Origin: Streptomyces sp. CGMCC 4.7035 | GTDB lineage: Bacteria; Actinomycetota; Actinomycetes; Streptomycetales; Streptomycetaceae | DNA length: 64,000 nt | Assembly (NCBI RefSeq): GCF_031583065.1 | Contig: NZ_CP134053.1 | Coordinates: 4,774,001 to 4,838,000, forward strand | Reading direction: 5' to 3' | In this document: positions 52,953-62,146 of the stretch, piece by piece | Layout: each line of letters opens with the position of its first letter | Position numbering within the stretch: position 1 is the first letter of the stretch | Notes under the pieces: generated by a model | Told to the model about the DNA's origin: nothing | Seen by the model: the letters and a program-made list of their open reading frames with translations, nothing else | The model's database searches: none | Made by a program: the position numbers and the translations under genes

Positions 52953-53146
52953 GGCAAGGGGGCGGTGGAGGTCCATCTCAGGGTGGAGGTTGCCCCTTAC
53001 ACGGGTATCAGGGACACGACCTGTGGCGGAGACGCGCCTGGACTTCGGGGGGATACCGACTGTGCCGTGCACCACATTACGCTCGGGCGGGACAGGGAAA
53101 ACGGGGACGCCGGGACGTCGGGACGTCCACGACCGAGGAGGCGGAC

Positions 53147-53977
53147 TTGTCCACTACTGCTGCGCAGCACACCCCGGGCCGCGCGGAGGCGGACGGGTTC
53201 GCCGCCCGCGCCCGGGGCCTGACGAAGGCGTACGGCTCGGGCGAGACGACGGTGCTCGCCCTCGACGCGGTCGACGTGGACATCGCACGCGGCCGGTTCA
53301 CCGCGGTCATGGGCCCCTCGGGGTCCGGGAAGTCCACGCTGATGCACTGCCTGGCCGGGCTCGACACCGTATCGGCCGGGCAGGTGTGGCTCGGCGACAC
53401 CGAGATCACGGGGCTGAAGGACCGCGAGCTGACCCGGCTGCGCCGGGACCGGATCGGCTTCATGTTCCAGTCGTTCAATCTGATCCCGACGCTCAACGCG
53501 GCCGAGAACATCACACTGCCCATGGACATCGCGGGCCAGAAACCCGACCAGCAATGGGTCGACCAGGTCATCGACACGCTCGGGCTGCGCGACCGGCTGA
53601 AGCACCGGCCGGCGCAGTTGTCCGGCGGGCAGCAACAGCGCGTCGCCTGTGCGCGGGCGCTCGCCTCCCGCCCGGAGCTGATCTTCGCGGACGAGCCGAC
53701 CGGCAACCTCGACTCCCGGGCGGGGCTCGAAGTCCTGGGCTTTCTGCGCGAGGCGGTCGACGGTCTGGGGCAGACCGTCGTGATGGTCACCCACGATCCG
53801 GGCGCGGCCGCCCACTCCGACCTGGTGCTGTTCCTGGCGGACGGCCGGATCGTGGACGAGATGGAGCGCCCGACGGCGGAGGCGGTGCTGGAGCGGATGA
53901 AGCGTTTCGACACGGCGCGGGCGACCTTCGACAGCGCGATCGCGACCGCCGACGACGCGTCCGGCCCCGAGGACTGA
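53147..53977 (+). CDS. ABC transporter ATP-binding protein (MacB/LolD type)
   Basis: The 276-residue ATPase has Walker A GPSGSGKSTLMH, the Q-loop FMFQSFNLIPTLNA, signature LSGGQQQRVACARALA and Walker B LIFADEPTGNLDS, with H in MVTHDP. GAGGAGG precedes the TTG at 53147. It pairs with the FtsX-type permease that starts 8 nt after its stop. Confidence 0.94.
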   Translation: MSTTAAQHTPGRAEADGFAARARGLTKAYGSGETTVLALDAVDVDIARGRFTAVMGPSGSGKSTLMHCLAGLDTVSAGQVWLGDTEITGLKDRELTRLRRDRIGFMFQSFNLIPTLNAAENITLPMDIAGQKPDQQWVDQVIDTLGLRDRLKHRPAQLSGGQQQRVACARALASRPELIFADEPTGNLDSRAGLEVLGFLREAVDGLGQTVVMVTHDPGAAAHSDLVLFLADGRIVDEMERPTAEAVLERMKRFDTARATFDSAIATADDASGPED

Positions 53978-53984
53978 GGCAACC

Positions 53985-56546
53985 GTGCTGAAGGCGACGC
54001 TGCGCAGCTTCCTCGCGCACAAGGGACGGCTGATGCTCTCGGCGCTGGCCGTCATCCTGTCCGTGGCGTTCGTCGCGGGCAGCCTGATCTTCTCGGACAC
54101 GGTGACCCGGACCTTCGACCGGCTGTTCGCCTCCACAGCGGCCGACGTGACGGTCAGCCCCAAGGAGGACCTCTCCTCGCAGGTCCCGTCCGGGGTGACC
54201 GCGACCCTGCCCGCCGCGCTGGCCGCGAAGGTGGCCAAGGTCGACGGCGTCGCGGCCGTTCATGTGGACGCCGCCGTCAGCGACATCACGGTCGTCGACC
54301 GTGAGAACGCCCCCGTGGGACCCACCACCGGCGCGCCCACCATCGCGAAGAACTGGTACGTCACCGACCGCAGCCCGGTGAAACTCACCTCCGGACACGC
54401 GCCGCGGGGCCCCGGTGAGGCGCTCCTGGACGCGGACACCGCCCGCCACAAGCACGTGCGGATCGGTGACAGGCTGACGGTGCTCGCGCGGCCCGGCTCG
54501 TTCAAGGTGCGGGTCGTGGGGATCGCCACCTTCACGACCACCAACCCGGGCGCCGCCCTGGTCTTCCTGGACACGCCGACCGCCCAGACAAAGCTGCTCG
54601 GCAGCTCCAAGGCGGCCACGAGCATCTCGGTCGACGCGGCACAGGGCGTCGGCGACGCCCGGCTCAAGCAGCGGATCGCCGCCGCGCTCCCCTCCTCCTA
54701 CGAGCTGCGGACCGCGAGCGAGAAGGCCAAGTCCGACACCGACCGGCTCGGTACGTTCCTCGACGTGATCAAGTACGTGATGCTGGGCTTCGCCGGCATC
54801 GCCGTGCTCGTGGGCGTGTTCCTCATCGTCAACACCTTCTCGATGCTCATCGCCCAACGCACCCGCGAACTGGGCCTGCTGCGCGCCCTGGGCGCCGACC
54901 GGCGGCAGGTGCGCCGGTCCGTGCTGATGGAGGCCCTGCTGCTCGGCCTGGTCGGCTCGACGCTCGGGCTCGCCGTGGGCATCGGACTCGCGGCCGGGCT
55001 CATCCGGCTGATGAGCGCGTTCGGCATGAACATCCGGTCCACCGACATGGTGATCGGCTGGGCGACTCCCGTCGCGGCGTACGTCGTCGGGGTCGGCGTC
55101 ACGTTCGTCGCGGCGTACCTCCCGGCCCGGCGCGCGGCCGGCGTCTCCCCCATGGCGGCCCTGACGGACGCCGAGGTCGCCGGTGTGGGCAGACCGCTCA
55201 GGGTCCGCGCGGTGGCGGGCGCGATCGTCGGCACGCTCGGTGTGGCCGCGCTGGCGGGGTGCGCCCGGGCGACGGAAACCGCGTCGGCCGCCTCCCTCCT
55301 CGGGGTCGGCGTGATCCTCACGCTCGTCGCGACCGTGATCGCCGGCCCGCTGCTGGTGCGTCCGCTGATCCGGGTGCTGGGTGCCGCCTTCCCCGCGCTG
55401 TTCGGCGCGGTCGGGCGGATGAGCCAGCGCAACGCCCTGCGCAATCCGCGCCGCACCGGGGCCACCGCTTCCGCCCTGATGGTCGGGCTCGCCCTGGTGG
55501 GCGGGATGTCGGTGGCGAGCGCGTCCATGTCCAAGTCGTTCGACCAGCAGATCGACAAGACGCTGGGCGTGGACTTCGTGGTGCAGAACCGCAATTTCCG
55601 GCCCTTCCCTCAGGAGATCACCGACCGGGTCCGCGCCACTGACGGCACCGGGCTCGTCGTACGCCAGCGGTTCACGCCCGTCGCGGTGCGGCTGCCGGAC
55701 GGCAAGCGCGTCGAGACGACGGCCGCGGGCTACGATCCCCGGCTCGACGACGTCGCCCACATCACCTACGCGCAGGGCGACACGGCCGCCGCCCTCGCGG
55801 ACGGCAACGTGGCCATGGACGCGCAGTTCGCGAAGAGCCACGACGTCCGCGTCGGCAGTGCGATCCCGGTCCAGTTCCCGGCCGGACGCCACACCGATCT
55901 GAAGGTCGGCGCGCTCACCGACCAGGACGGGTCGGAGGGCTTCATTCAGGGCGGGGTGTTCTTCGGGATGGCGACGCTCCAGAAGTACGTGCCGAACGGA
56001 CAGGACTCCGCCCTGTACGTCAACGCCGGGCCCGGTACCTCGAAGGACCAGCTGCGGTCACGCCTGGAGAAGACACTCGCCGCATACCCCCAGGTCCAGG
56101 TGCGCGACCGGGCCGACTACAAGAAGCTCGTGCACGACCAGATCGCCGTGCTGCTCTACCTCGTGTACGCGCTGCTCGGCCTGGCGATCGTCATCGCGGT
56201 GCTCGGGGTGGTCAATACCCTGGCCCTGTCGGTCGTCGAGCGCACCCGTGAGATCGGACTGCTGCGCGCGATCGGGCTCGCCCGGCGGCAGTTGCGCCGG
56301 ATGATCCGGCTCGAGTCGGTGGTGATCGCCGTGTTCGGGGCCGTTCTCGGGCTGGCCCTGGGGCTTGTGTGGGGCGTGTGCATCCACCAGGTGCTCGCCC
56401 TTCAGGGCATGAAGGCGCTGGACGTCCCCTGGGGCACGATCATCGCCGTCGTGATCGGCTCGGCGGTCGTGGGGGTGGTGGCCGCGCTGCTGCCCGCGCT
56501 GCGCGCGTCGCGCATGAATGTGCTGGCGGCGATCGCGCACGAATGA
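53985..56546 (+). CDS. FtsX-like ABC permease, two FtsX units
   Basis: The 853-residue permease has the N-terminal helix (residues 17-37), a periplasm-facing domain, three helices with an FtsX unit near 260-395, two more central helices, a second external domain and a final FtsX unit near 720-850. LNRERTRELGLLRALG-like segments (QRTRELGLLRALGADRRQ and ERTREIGLLRAIGLARRQ) contact the ATPase. Such transporters move lipids or peptides or transmit force to the wall. No substrate or adaptor is encoded nearby. Confidence 0.92.
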   Translation: MLKATLRSFLAHKGRLMLSALAVILSVAFVAGSLIFSDTVTRTFDRLFASTAADVTVSPKEDLSSQVPSGVTATLPAALAAKVAKVDGVAAVHVDAAVSDITVVDRENAPVGPTTGAPTIAKNWYVTDRSPVKLTSGHAPRGPGEALLDADTARHKHVRIGDRLTVLARPGSFKVRVVGIATFTTTNPGAALVFLDTPTAQTKLLGSSKAATSISVDAAQGVGDARLKQRIAAALPSSYELRTASEKAKSDTDRLGTFLDVIKYVMLGFAGIAVLVGVFLIVNTFSMLIAQRTRELGLLRALGADRRQVRRSVLMEALLLGLVGSTLGLAVGIGLAAGLIRLMSAFGMNIRSTDMVIGWATPVAAYVVGVGVTFVAAYLPARRAAGVSPMAALTDAEVAGVGRPLRVRAVAGAIVGTLGVAALAGCARATETASAASLLGVGVILTLVATVIAGPLLVRPLIRVLGAAFPALFGAVGRMSQRNALRNPRRTGATASALMVGLALVGGMSVASASMSKSFDQQIDKTLGVDFVVQNRNFRPFPQEITDRVRATDGTGLVVRQRFTPVAVRLPDGKRVETTAAGYDPRLDDVAHITYAQGDTAAALADGNVAMDAQFAKSHDVRVGSAIPVQFPAGRHTDLKVGALTDQDGSEGFIQGGVFFGMATLQKYVPNGQDSALYVNAGPGTSKDQLRSRLEKTLAAYPQVQVRDRADYKKLVHDQIAVLLYLVYALLGLAIVIAVLGVVNTLALSVVERTREIGLLRAIGLARRQLRRMIRLESVVIAVFGAVLGLALGLVWGVCIHQVLALQGMKALDVPWGTIIAVVIGSAVVGVVAALLPALRASRMNVLAAIAHE

Positions 56547-56590
56547 TGTACTCGGCGCCTACTCAAGTCGCTTACAGCTGAGGAGAGTTC

Positions 56591-57481
56591 ATGCCGCGCC
56601 CGTTCCGTTTCGGGGTCAATCTGCTCGAACCCGCGCCGGCCGATGAATGGCGCGCCAAGTGCCGCCGGGCCGAGGAGCTCGGCTACGACGTGATCCTCGT
56701 CCCCGACCATCTCGGCTGGCCGGCGCCGTTCCCGGCGCTGGTCGCGGCGGCGGAGGCGACCGAGCGTCCCCGGGTGGGCACGTTCGTGCTCAACGCGGGC
56801 TTCTGGAACCCGACGCTGCTGGCCCGCGAGGTGGCCACGACGGACGCGCTGACCGGCGGTCGGCTGGAACTCGGCCTCGGCACCGGATACGTACCGGCCG
56901 AGCACGACAAGGCGGGCCTGCCGTACGGCTCGGCGAAGGAACGCGTGGACCATCTGCGGCGTACGGTCGAGGAGCTGGACCGGCTGCTCGGCTCGGACGA
57001 GCACCGGCCGCAACCCGTGCAGAAGCCGCGGGTGCCGGTACTGATCGGCGCCAACGGCGACCGGATGCTGAAGCTCACCGCCGAGCACGCCGACATCGCG
57101 GCGTTCACGGGGGCGCGTTCGGTGCCCGGGAGCGCGACCGGGCAGCTGGTGCCGATCGCCGCCGAGGAACTCGACGAGCGCGTCGCCCTGTACCAGGAGT
57201 TCGCGGCGGGCCGCGAGGAACCGGCCGAGCTGAACCTGCTCATCCAGATGGTCGCGGTCACCGATGACCCCGAGAGCGCGGTCCGGCCACTGCTGGGCCG
57301 CCTGCCGGACCTGACCGCCGACCAGGCTCTGGCGCTGCCCATCATGCTGGTCGGCACCCTGGAGCAGGTGGTCGAGCAGGTGCGGGGGCGGCGTGAGCGG
57401 TACGGGTTCTCGTACCTGACCGTGCTGGAGCCGTACATGGAGGCGTTCGCGCCGGTGATCGAGGCGCTGCGCGGCGAGTAG
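56591..57481 (+). CDS. LLM-class F420-dependent oxidoreductase
   Basis: The 296-residue TIM-barrel protein has FRFGVNLLEPAP, VPDHLGWPAPFPAL, RPRVGTFVLNAGFWNP and GRLELGLGTGYVPAEHDKAG, matching the actinobacterial F420 subgroup (TIGR03621-like). It would reduce or oxidise a small molecule with F420. GAGGAGAG precedes the ATG. Confidence 0.9.
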   Translation: MPRPFRFGVNLLEPAPADEWRAKCRRAEELGYDVILVPDHLGWPAPFPALVAAAEATERPRVGTFVLNAGFWNPTLLAREVATTDALTGGRLELGLGTGYVPAEHDKAGLPYGSAKERVDHLRRTVEELDRLLGSDEHRPQPVQKPRVPVLIGANGDRMLKLTAEHADIAAFTGARSVPGSATGQLVPIAAEELDERVALYQEFAAGREEPAELNLLIQMVAVTDDPESAVRPLLGRLPDLTADQALALPIMLVGTLEQVVEQVRGRRERYGFSYLTVLEPYMEAFAPVIEALRGE

Positions 57482-57485
57482 CGGC

Positions 57486-57577
57486 CGGCACGGCGAACGA
57501 GCAGCCGTCCGCACCACGAACGAACAACCATCCGCACCACGAACGAGCAGCCGACCGCACGGCGAACGAGTGGCCGA
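57486..57577. repeat. 23-bp tandem repeat, four imperfect copies
   Basis: Units at 57486, 57509, 57532 and 57555 resemble CCGCACCACGAACGAGCAGC. They fill most of the gap between the oxidoreductase and GNAT genes. No ribosome site or start codon is part of the unit. Confidence 0.88.
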
Positions 57578-57646
57578 CGGGAGGGCCACATCGTCCGCAT
57601 GCTGAAATTCCGCGTCCGGCTCTCCCCCGCGTGCTGTGATCCCCGC

Positions 57647-58072
57647 ATGAAGGATCTTCGGATACGGGCCGCCGGGCCCGAGGACCTCGACACCGTGCTG
57701 GCCTTCTGGAAGACCGCCGCCGAGGGCACGAGCATCAGCGACGACCGGGACGGCGTGGAGCGGCTCGTCGCCCGCGACCCCGAGGCGCTGATCCTCGCCG
57801 AGCAGGGCGGCGAGCTGGTCGGCACGGTGATCGCGGGCTTCGACGGCTGGCGCTGCCATCTGTACCGGCTCGCGGTGCACCCCGGTCGGCGCCGTCGCGG
57901 GATCGGCTCGACGCTCCTGGCCGCCGCGGAGGAGCGGTTCGTACGGCTCGGGGGGCGCCGCGGGGACGCGATGGTGCTACAGCGCAACGAGACCGCCCAT
58001 CATGCCTGGCGGGCCGCCGGGTACACGCCCGAGGAGCACTGGCGGCGCTGGGTGAAGCCCCTCGCGAACTGA
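57647..58072 (+). CDS. GNAT acetyltransferase
   Basis: The 141-residue protein starts MKDLRIRAAGPEDLDTVLAFWK and has the acetyl-CoA loop LAVHPGRRRRGIGSTLLAAAEER and NETAHHAWRAAGYTPEE, a compact single GNAT domain. The ATG at 57647 is preferred because the 16 residues before it lack the fold; no clear ribosome site is seen for either start. Confidence 0.83.
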   Translation: MKDLRIRAAGPEDLDTVLAFWKTAAEGTSISDDRDGVERLVARDPEALILAEQGGELVGTVIAGFDGWRCHLYRLAVHPGRRRRGIGSTLLAAAEERFVRLGGRRGDAMVLQRNETAHHAWRAAGYTPEEHWRRWVKPLAN

Positions 58073-58087
58073 ATCACTTTGCCGGTC

Positions 58088-58127
58088 CTTTACCATGGGG
58101 GGACCGAATCGTCCCACCATGGAAAGG
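58088..58127. promoter_or_regulatory. Long hairpin upstream of the CNNM/CorC pair
   Basis: CCATGGGGGGAC (58093-58104) and GTCCCACCATGG (58111-58122) pair with one mismatch, and flanking CTTT/AAAG bases extend the stem. It lies about 90 nt before the first CNNM gene and 16 nt after the GNAT stop, so it could be a terminator or a leader element. Confidence 0.5.
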
Positions 58128-58216
58128 TGTGAGCGTCCGCCCATGGGCGAGCCTCCCAGTAACCGACATCGCGCGGTCGTCGCGTCCCTGGCCGATCCTG
58201 GGACGGAGGTGACCCG

Positions 58217-59551
58217 ATGACCGAAGTCCTCCTGCTGCTGGTGGCGGTCCTGCTCTCGCTCGCCTGCGGTGGCTTCGTCGCGGCGGAGTTCTCGCTCACC
58301 ACGGTCGAGCGCAGCGAGCTGGAACACGCCGCTGCGCGTGGTGAGCGCGGTGCGCAGGGCGCCCTCAAGGCCGTACGGAATCTGACGTTCCAGCTTTCCG
58401 GTGCCCAGCTCGGCATCACGGTCACCAACCTGGTGGTCGGCATGCTCTCCGAGCCGTCGATCGCCAAGCTGATCGCGGGCCCGCTTCAGTCGCTGGGCAT
58501 GTCGCGCTCCACGTCCACAACCGTCGCCCTCGTCATCGGCACCGGCCTGTCGACCGTGTTCCTGATGGTGGTCGGCGAGCTGGTGCCCAAGAACTGGGCG
58601 ATCTCCTCACCGCTGGCCGTGGCCAGACGCGTGGGCACTCCGCAGCGCTGGTTCAGCGCCGCGTTCCGCCCGTTCATCACGCATCTGAACAACACGGCCA
58701 ACCATTTCGTCCGCCGCTTCGGGATCGAACCGGCCGAGGAGCTGGCCTCCGCACGCGGTCCACAGGAGCTGGTGGCGCTCGCCCGGCACTCCGCGAAGGA
58801 GGGCGCCCTGGAGCCGGACACCGCCGAGCTGTTCGTCCGCACCCTCAATCTCGCCGACCTGACCGCCGAGAACGTGATGACCCCGCGTGTCCAGGTCGTC
58901 GCCCTCGATGTCCAGGCGACCTGCGAGGACGTGGCGAACGCGACGCGCGCTACGGGTCTGTCCCGCTTCCCCGTCTATCGCGGCAACCTGGACTCGGTCG
59001 TCGGCATCGCCCACATCAAGGACGTCCTGACCGTGCCCGCCGACGAACGGCCCCTCCGTCAGGTGTCGCAGGTGACGCGCGAACCCCTGTTCGTCCCCGA
59101 GTCCCTCACCGTCGACCGGCTGCTGGACCGGCTCTCCGGCAAGAACACCATGGCCGTGGTCATCGACGAGTACGGCGGCACCGCCGGGGTCGCCACGCTG
59201 GAGGACATCGTCGAGGAGGTCGTCGGCGAGGTACGGGACGAGCACGACCCGCACGAGACATCCGACCTGGCGCCCGCCGGCACCGACGATGCCGGCCTGA
59301 CCCTGTACTCGGCCGACGGCTCCGCTCGCGTCGACCAGCTCGCACGGGTCGGACTGCGGGTGCCCGAGGGCCCGTACGAGACGCTGGCCGGTCTCATCGC
59401 CACGGAACTCGGCCGCATACCGGCCAAGGGCGACAGCATCGAGGTCGCCGGGTGGCGCCTCGACGTGGTCGACGCGTCGGGCCGCCGGGCCGCGCGCGTG
59501 CTCATGCACGCGCCGCCCGCCGCCGACGCCGAGGAGGAGGGGAAGCGGTGA
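58217..59551 (+). CDS. CNNM/CorC-type membrane protein with CBS pair and CorC_HlyC domain
   Basis: The 444-residue protein has the DUF21 membrane domain (residues 1-190, three to four helices), two CBS domains (NVMTPRVQVVALD ... RFPVYRGNLDSVVGIAHIKD; DRLLDRLSGKNTMAVVIDEYGGTAGVATLEDIVEEVVGE) and the CorC_HlyC domain (to about 430). These proteins are linked to Mg2+/Co2+ export or homeostasis; the old name is hemolysin-like. GGAGGTGACC precedes the ATG. The next gene overlaps as GTGA. Confidence 0.92.
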   Translation: MTEVLLLLVAVLLSLACGGFVAAEFSLTTVERSELEHAAARGERGAQGALKAVRNLTFQLSGAQLGITVTNLVVGMLSEPSIAKLIAGPLQSLGMSRSTSTTVALVIGTGLSTVFLMVVGELVPKNWAISSPLAVARRVGTPQRWFSAAFRPFITHLNNTANHFVRRFGIEPAEELASARGPQELVALARHSAKEGALEPDTAELFVRTLNLADLTAENVMTPRVQVVALDVQATCEDVANATRATGLSRFPVYRGNLDSVVGIAHIKDVLTVPADERPLRQVSQVTREPLFVPESLTVDRLLDRLSGKNTMAVVIDEYGGTAGVATLEDIVEEVVGEVRDEHDPHETSDLAPAGTDDAGLTLYSADGSARVDQLARVGLRVPEGPYETLAGLIATELGRIPAKGDSIEVAGWRLDVVDASGRRAARVLMHAPPAADAEEEGKR

Positions 59552-60561
59552 CCGTCGTACAGCTGCTGATCGGTCTGCTGACGCTCGTCGCGAACGCCTT
59601 CTTCGTCGGCGCCGAGTTCGCGCTGATCTCCGTGCGCCGCAGCCAGATCGAGCCGCACGCCGAGGCGGGCGACCGGCGGGCGCGCAGCGTCCTGTGGGGT
59701 CTGGAGCACGTGTCGGCGCTGCTGGCGGCCGCACAGCTGGGCATCACCCTGTGCACCCTGGTCCTCGGTGTGGTCGCGGAGCCCGCGATCGAACATCTGC
59801 TGGAACCGGTGTTCCACGCGGTGGGCATCCCGGAGAGCGCGGGCCGCGCCGTGTCGTTCGTGATCGCGCTGGCCCTGGCGACGTATCTGCACATGCTGCT
59901 CGGCGAGATGGTGCCGAAGAACATCGCGCTCGCGGAACCGGTGCGCCTGGCGCTGCTGCTCGGCCCGCCGCTGGTCGCCCTGTCCCGGACGCTGCGCCCG
60001 GTGATCTTCACCGTGAACACCTTCGCGAACGGTCTGCTCGCGCTGTTGCGGGTGGAGACGAAGACCGAGGTCACGGCCACGTTCTCGGACGACGAACTGG
60101 CACGCCTCGTCAAGGACTCCGGCGACGCGGGACTCATCGACGACCGTGCGCGGGAGCGGCTCCACGACGCCCTGGAACTGGGCCGTCGGCCCGTGCGCGA
60201 CGTGGTGGTACCGCTGGAACGCGCTGTCTACGCGCGCGTGGGCATCACTCCGGAGCAGTTGGAGCGCCTGTCGGCCGAGTCCCGGTTCTCGCGCTTCCCC
60301 GTCGTGGACGAGGGCCGGCGGATCGTCGGCTATCTGCATGTCAAGGACGCGCTGGACGCGTCACCACGGGACAAACCGTTCCGGCTGCGGGACATGCGCC
60401 CCATCGCGCGGGTCCGGGAGAACACGCCACTGGACGACGTACTCACGGCCATGCGCGGCAGCCGTACGCACCTGGCAGCGGTCCTGGGCGCAGACGGACG
60501 ACTGGCGGGGCTGGTGACGATGGAAGACGTGCTGCGGGAGCTGTTCGGGCAGCCGGTTTGA
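59548..60561 (+). CDS. CNNM-type membrane protein lacking CorC_HlyC domain
   Basis: The 337-residue protein repeats the DUF21-CBS-CBS layout (VLGEMVPKNIALAEPVRL; SRFPVVDEGRRIVGYLHVKD; AAVLGADGRLAGLVTMEDVLRELFGQPV) but stops after the second CBS. The GTG at 59548 is preceded by GAGGAGGAGGGG. It is coupled to the longer paralogue, so a heteromeric transporter is plausible. Confidence 0.92.
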   Translation: MTVVQLLIGLLTLVANAFFVGAEFALISVRRSQIEPHAEAGDRRARSVLWGLEHVSALLAAAQLGITLCTLVLGVVAEPAIEHLLEPVFHAVGIPESAGRAVSFVIALALATYLHMLLGEMVPKNIALAEPVRLALLLGPPLVALSRTLRPVIFTVNTFANGLLALLRVETKTEVTATFSDDELARLVKDSGDAGLIDDRARERLHDALELGRRPVRDVVVPLERAVYARVGITPEQLERLSAESRFSRFPVVDEGRRIVGYLHVKDALDASPRDKPFRLRDMRPIARVRENTPLDDVLTAMRGSRTHLAAVLGADGRLAGLVTMEDVLRELFGQPV

Positions 60562-60613
60562 GCGGGGGCCGACGGCGTTTCCCGGGCGGAACAGACGCGA
60601 GCCGCGGCGCACG

Positions 60614-60793
60614 GCCGCCCTGAGCCCAAGCGGGCCGACCGACGCGGACCACGGCCAGTAGCCGCCCTGAGCCCGGGTCGGCCGGCCGACCCGGGCCACG
60701 GCCTGCAACCGCCCTGGACCCAAGCGGGCCGGCCCACGCGGACCACGGCCTATAGCCGCCCTGAGCCAGGGTGGATTGGCCGATGCGGCAACG
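60614..60793. repeat. 47-bp tandem repeat, nearly four copies
   Basis: Units at 60614-60660, 60661-60707 and 60708-60754, and a partial one from 60755, begin GCCGCCCTGAGCC (third ACCGCCCTGGACC) and share ACGCGGACCACGGCC-like ends. The array fills the space after the CNNM pair. The remaining 60794-61001 has no gene. Confidence 0.9.
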
Positions 60794-60893
60794 GCCGCCC
60801 GTGGGTCCCCGTGAGCAACGGCAGGTCCGCGCGGCGCGATGGCCCCGCGATGGCCCCGCGCGGATCAGCCGACCGGGCCCGAGGTACCGCGTC

Positions 60894-60922
60894 CCGAACG
60901 GCCGGCCAGGCCGGCCGTTCGG
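60894..60922. terminator. Perfect hairpin before the GDSL gene
   Basis: CCGAACGGCCGG (60894-60905) and CCGGCCGTTCGG (60911-60922) form a 12-bp stem with a 5-nt loop about 80 nt upstream of the GDSL start. It may end transcription from the CNNM genes or be a leader element. Confidence 0.5.
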
Positions 60923-61001
60923 CGTCGGGCGCGGCCAAGGGGGCGGCATGGGCAGGGTGACCGACCGGCGGGTATGCCCGCGGGATAGCATCTACGGCGC
61001 C

Positions 61002-61841
61002 ATGCAGACGAAACCCACGTACACCAGCCTGGTCGCGGTCGGCGACTCCTTCACCGAGGGCATGTCGGATCTGCTCCCCGACGGTACGTACCGCGGCTGG
61101 GCCGATGTCCTCGCAAGCCGGATGGCCGCACGGACACCAGAATTCCGCTATGCCAACCTCGCCGTGCGCGGCAAGCTGATCCGGCAGATCGTCGACGAGC
61201 AGGTGGACCTCGCCGCGGCGATGCGGCCCGATGTGATCACACTGGTCGGCGGACTCAACGACACGCTGCGACCCAAGTGCGACATGGGCCGCGTCAGGGA
61301 CCTGTTGACGGAGGCCGTGGAGCGGCTCGCCCCCTCGTGCGAACAGCTCGTCCTGATGCGCAGCCCCGGCCGCCAGGGCCCGGTTCTCGAACGCTTCCGC
61401 CCCCGTATGGAGGAGCTGTTCACCTGCGTCGACGAGCTGGCCGCGCGGCACGGCGCGCTCGTGGTCGACCTGTACGGGGCGCCGTCGCTCGCCGACCCGC
61501 GCCTGTGGGACGTGGACCGGCTGCATCTGACGGCCGAAGGACACCGCCGGGTGGCGGAGGCCGTGTGGCAGACGCTGGGGTACGAGGCGGAGGATACGGA
61601 GTGGCGCACACCGCTCCCGCCCACCGCGCCGCCGAACTGGCTCGCCCGCAGGACCGCGGACGTCCGCTTCACCCGGCAGCACCTGCTGCCCTGGATAGGA
61701 CGGCGGCTGACGGGCCGCTCATCGGGGGACGGCCGGACAGGCGCCCAGGTGAGCGCTGAGCTGGGCAAAGCTTTCTGGGTCACCCCTGCGGACCACACAA
61801 ACCCCGGCCCTGTGACGGACTGGCGACAGGTGTCGCCCTAA
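61002..61841 (+). CDS. SGNH/GDSL hydrolase
   Basis: The 279-residue protein has the nucleophile block VAVGDSFTEGM, the Gly block NLAVRGK, GGLNDT (Asn block) and the Asp-His pair DRLHLTAEGH. No signal peptide is seen, so it is probably a cytoplasmic esterase or lipase. The ATG at 61002 gives the normal N-terminus close to the first motif. Confidence 0.9.
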   Translation: MQTKPTYTSLVAVGDSFTEGMSDLLPDGTYRGWADVLASRMAARTPEFRYANLAVRGKLIRQIVDEQVDLAAAMRPDVITLVGGLNDTLRPKCDMGRVRDLLTEAVERLAPSCEQLVLMRSPGRQGPVLERFRPRMEELFTCVDELAARHGALVVDLYGAPSLADPRLWDVDRLHLTAEGHRRVAEAVWQTLGYEAEDTEWRTPLPPTAPPNWLARRTADVRFTRQHLLPWIGRRLTGRSSGDGRTGAQVSAELGKAFWVTPADHTNPGPVTDWRQVSP

Positions 61842-62146
61842 CCCGGAGGCGCCTTGCCCCGGGAGAAGAGCCTCCGGTCCAGACCAAGGCGCATCGCGAC
61901 GCGCAGACCGAGGCCATGACTGCACCGTCTCGGCTGACGTGCCCACCATGCCTGGCACGGCGCCCACGAGGCAGGCAGCCACTGACACCAAACCCGTAAC
62001 GAAAAGGCCCCCGCCTCACTCGCCGAGGACGGGGGCCTTCCCCATGTACGCCTACCGCTGCTCGGGACATGCCGTCTGCCGGCCCGGCACGAGGGCGTAG
62101 CGGCCCTCTCCCGCTAGGTCGACCGGCGCGAGCATGCAACACGCCG
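61842..62146. other. Convergent intergenic gap
   Basis: Apart from the terminator at 62004-62039 nothing is recognised. No tRNA cloverleaf was found despite the terminator-like end. Confidence 0.6.
62004..62039. terminator. Bidirectional terminator
   Basis: AAGGCCCCCG (62004-62013) and CGGGGGCCTT (62030-62039) form a perfect 10-bp stem with AA/TT ends, between the convergent GDSL and metallopeptidase genes. Confidence 0.85.

Noticed and set aside
61842..62040. tRNA gene before the terminator
   Set aside because: No T-loop GGTTCGA or plausible cloverleaf was found.
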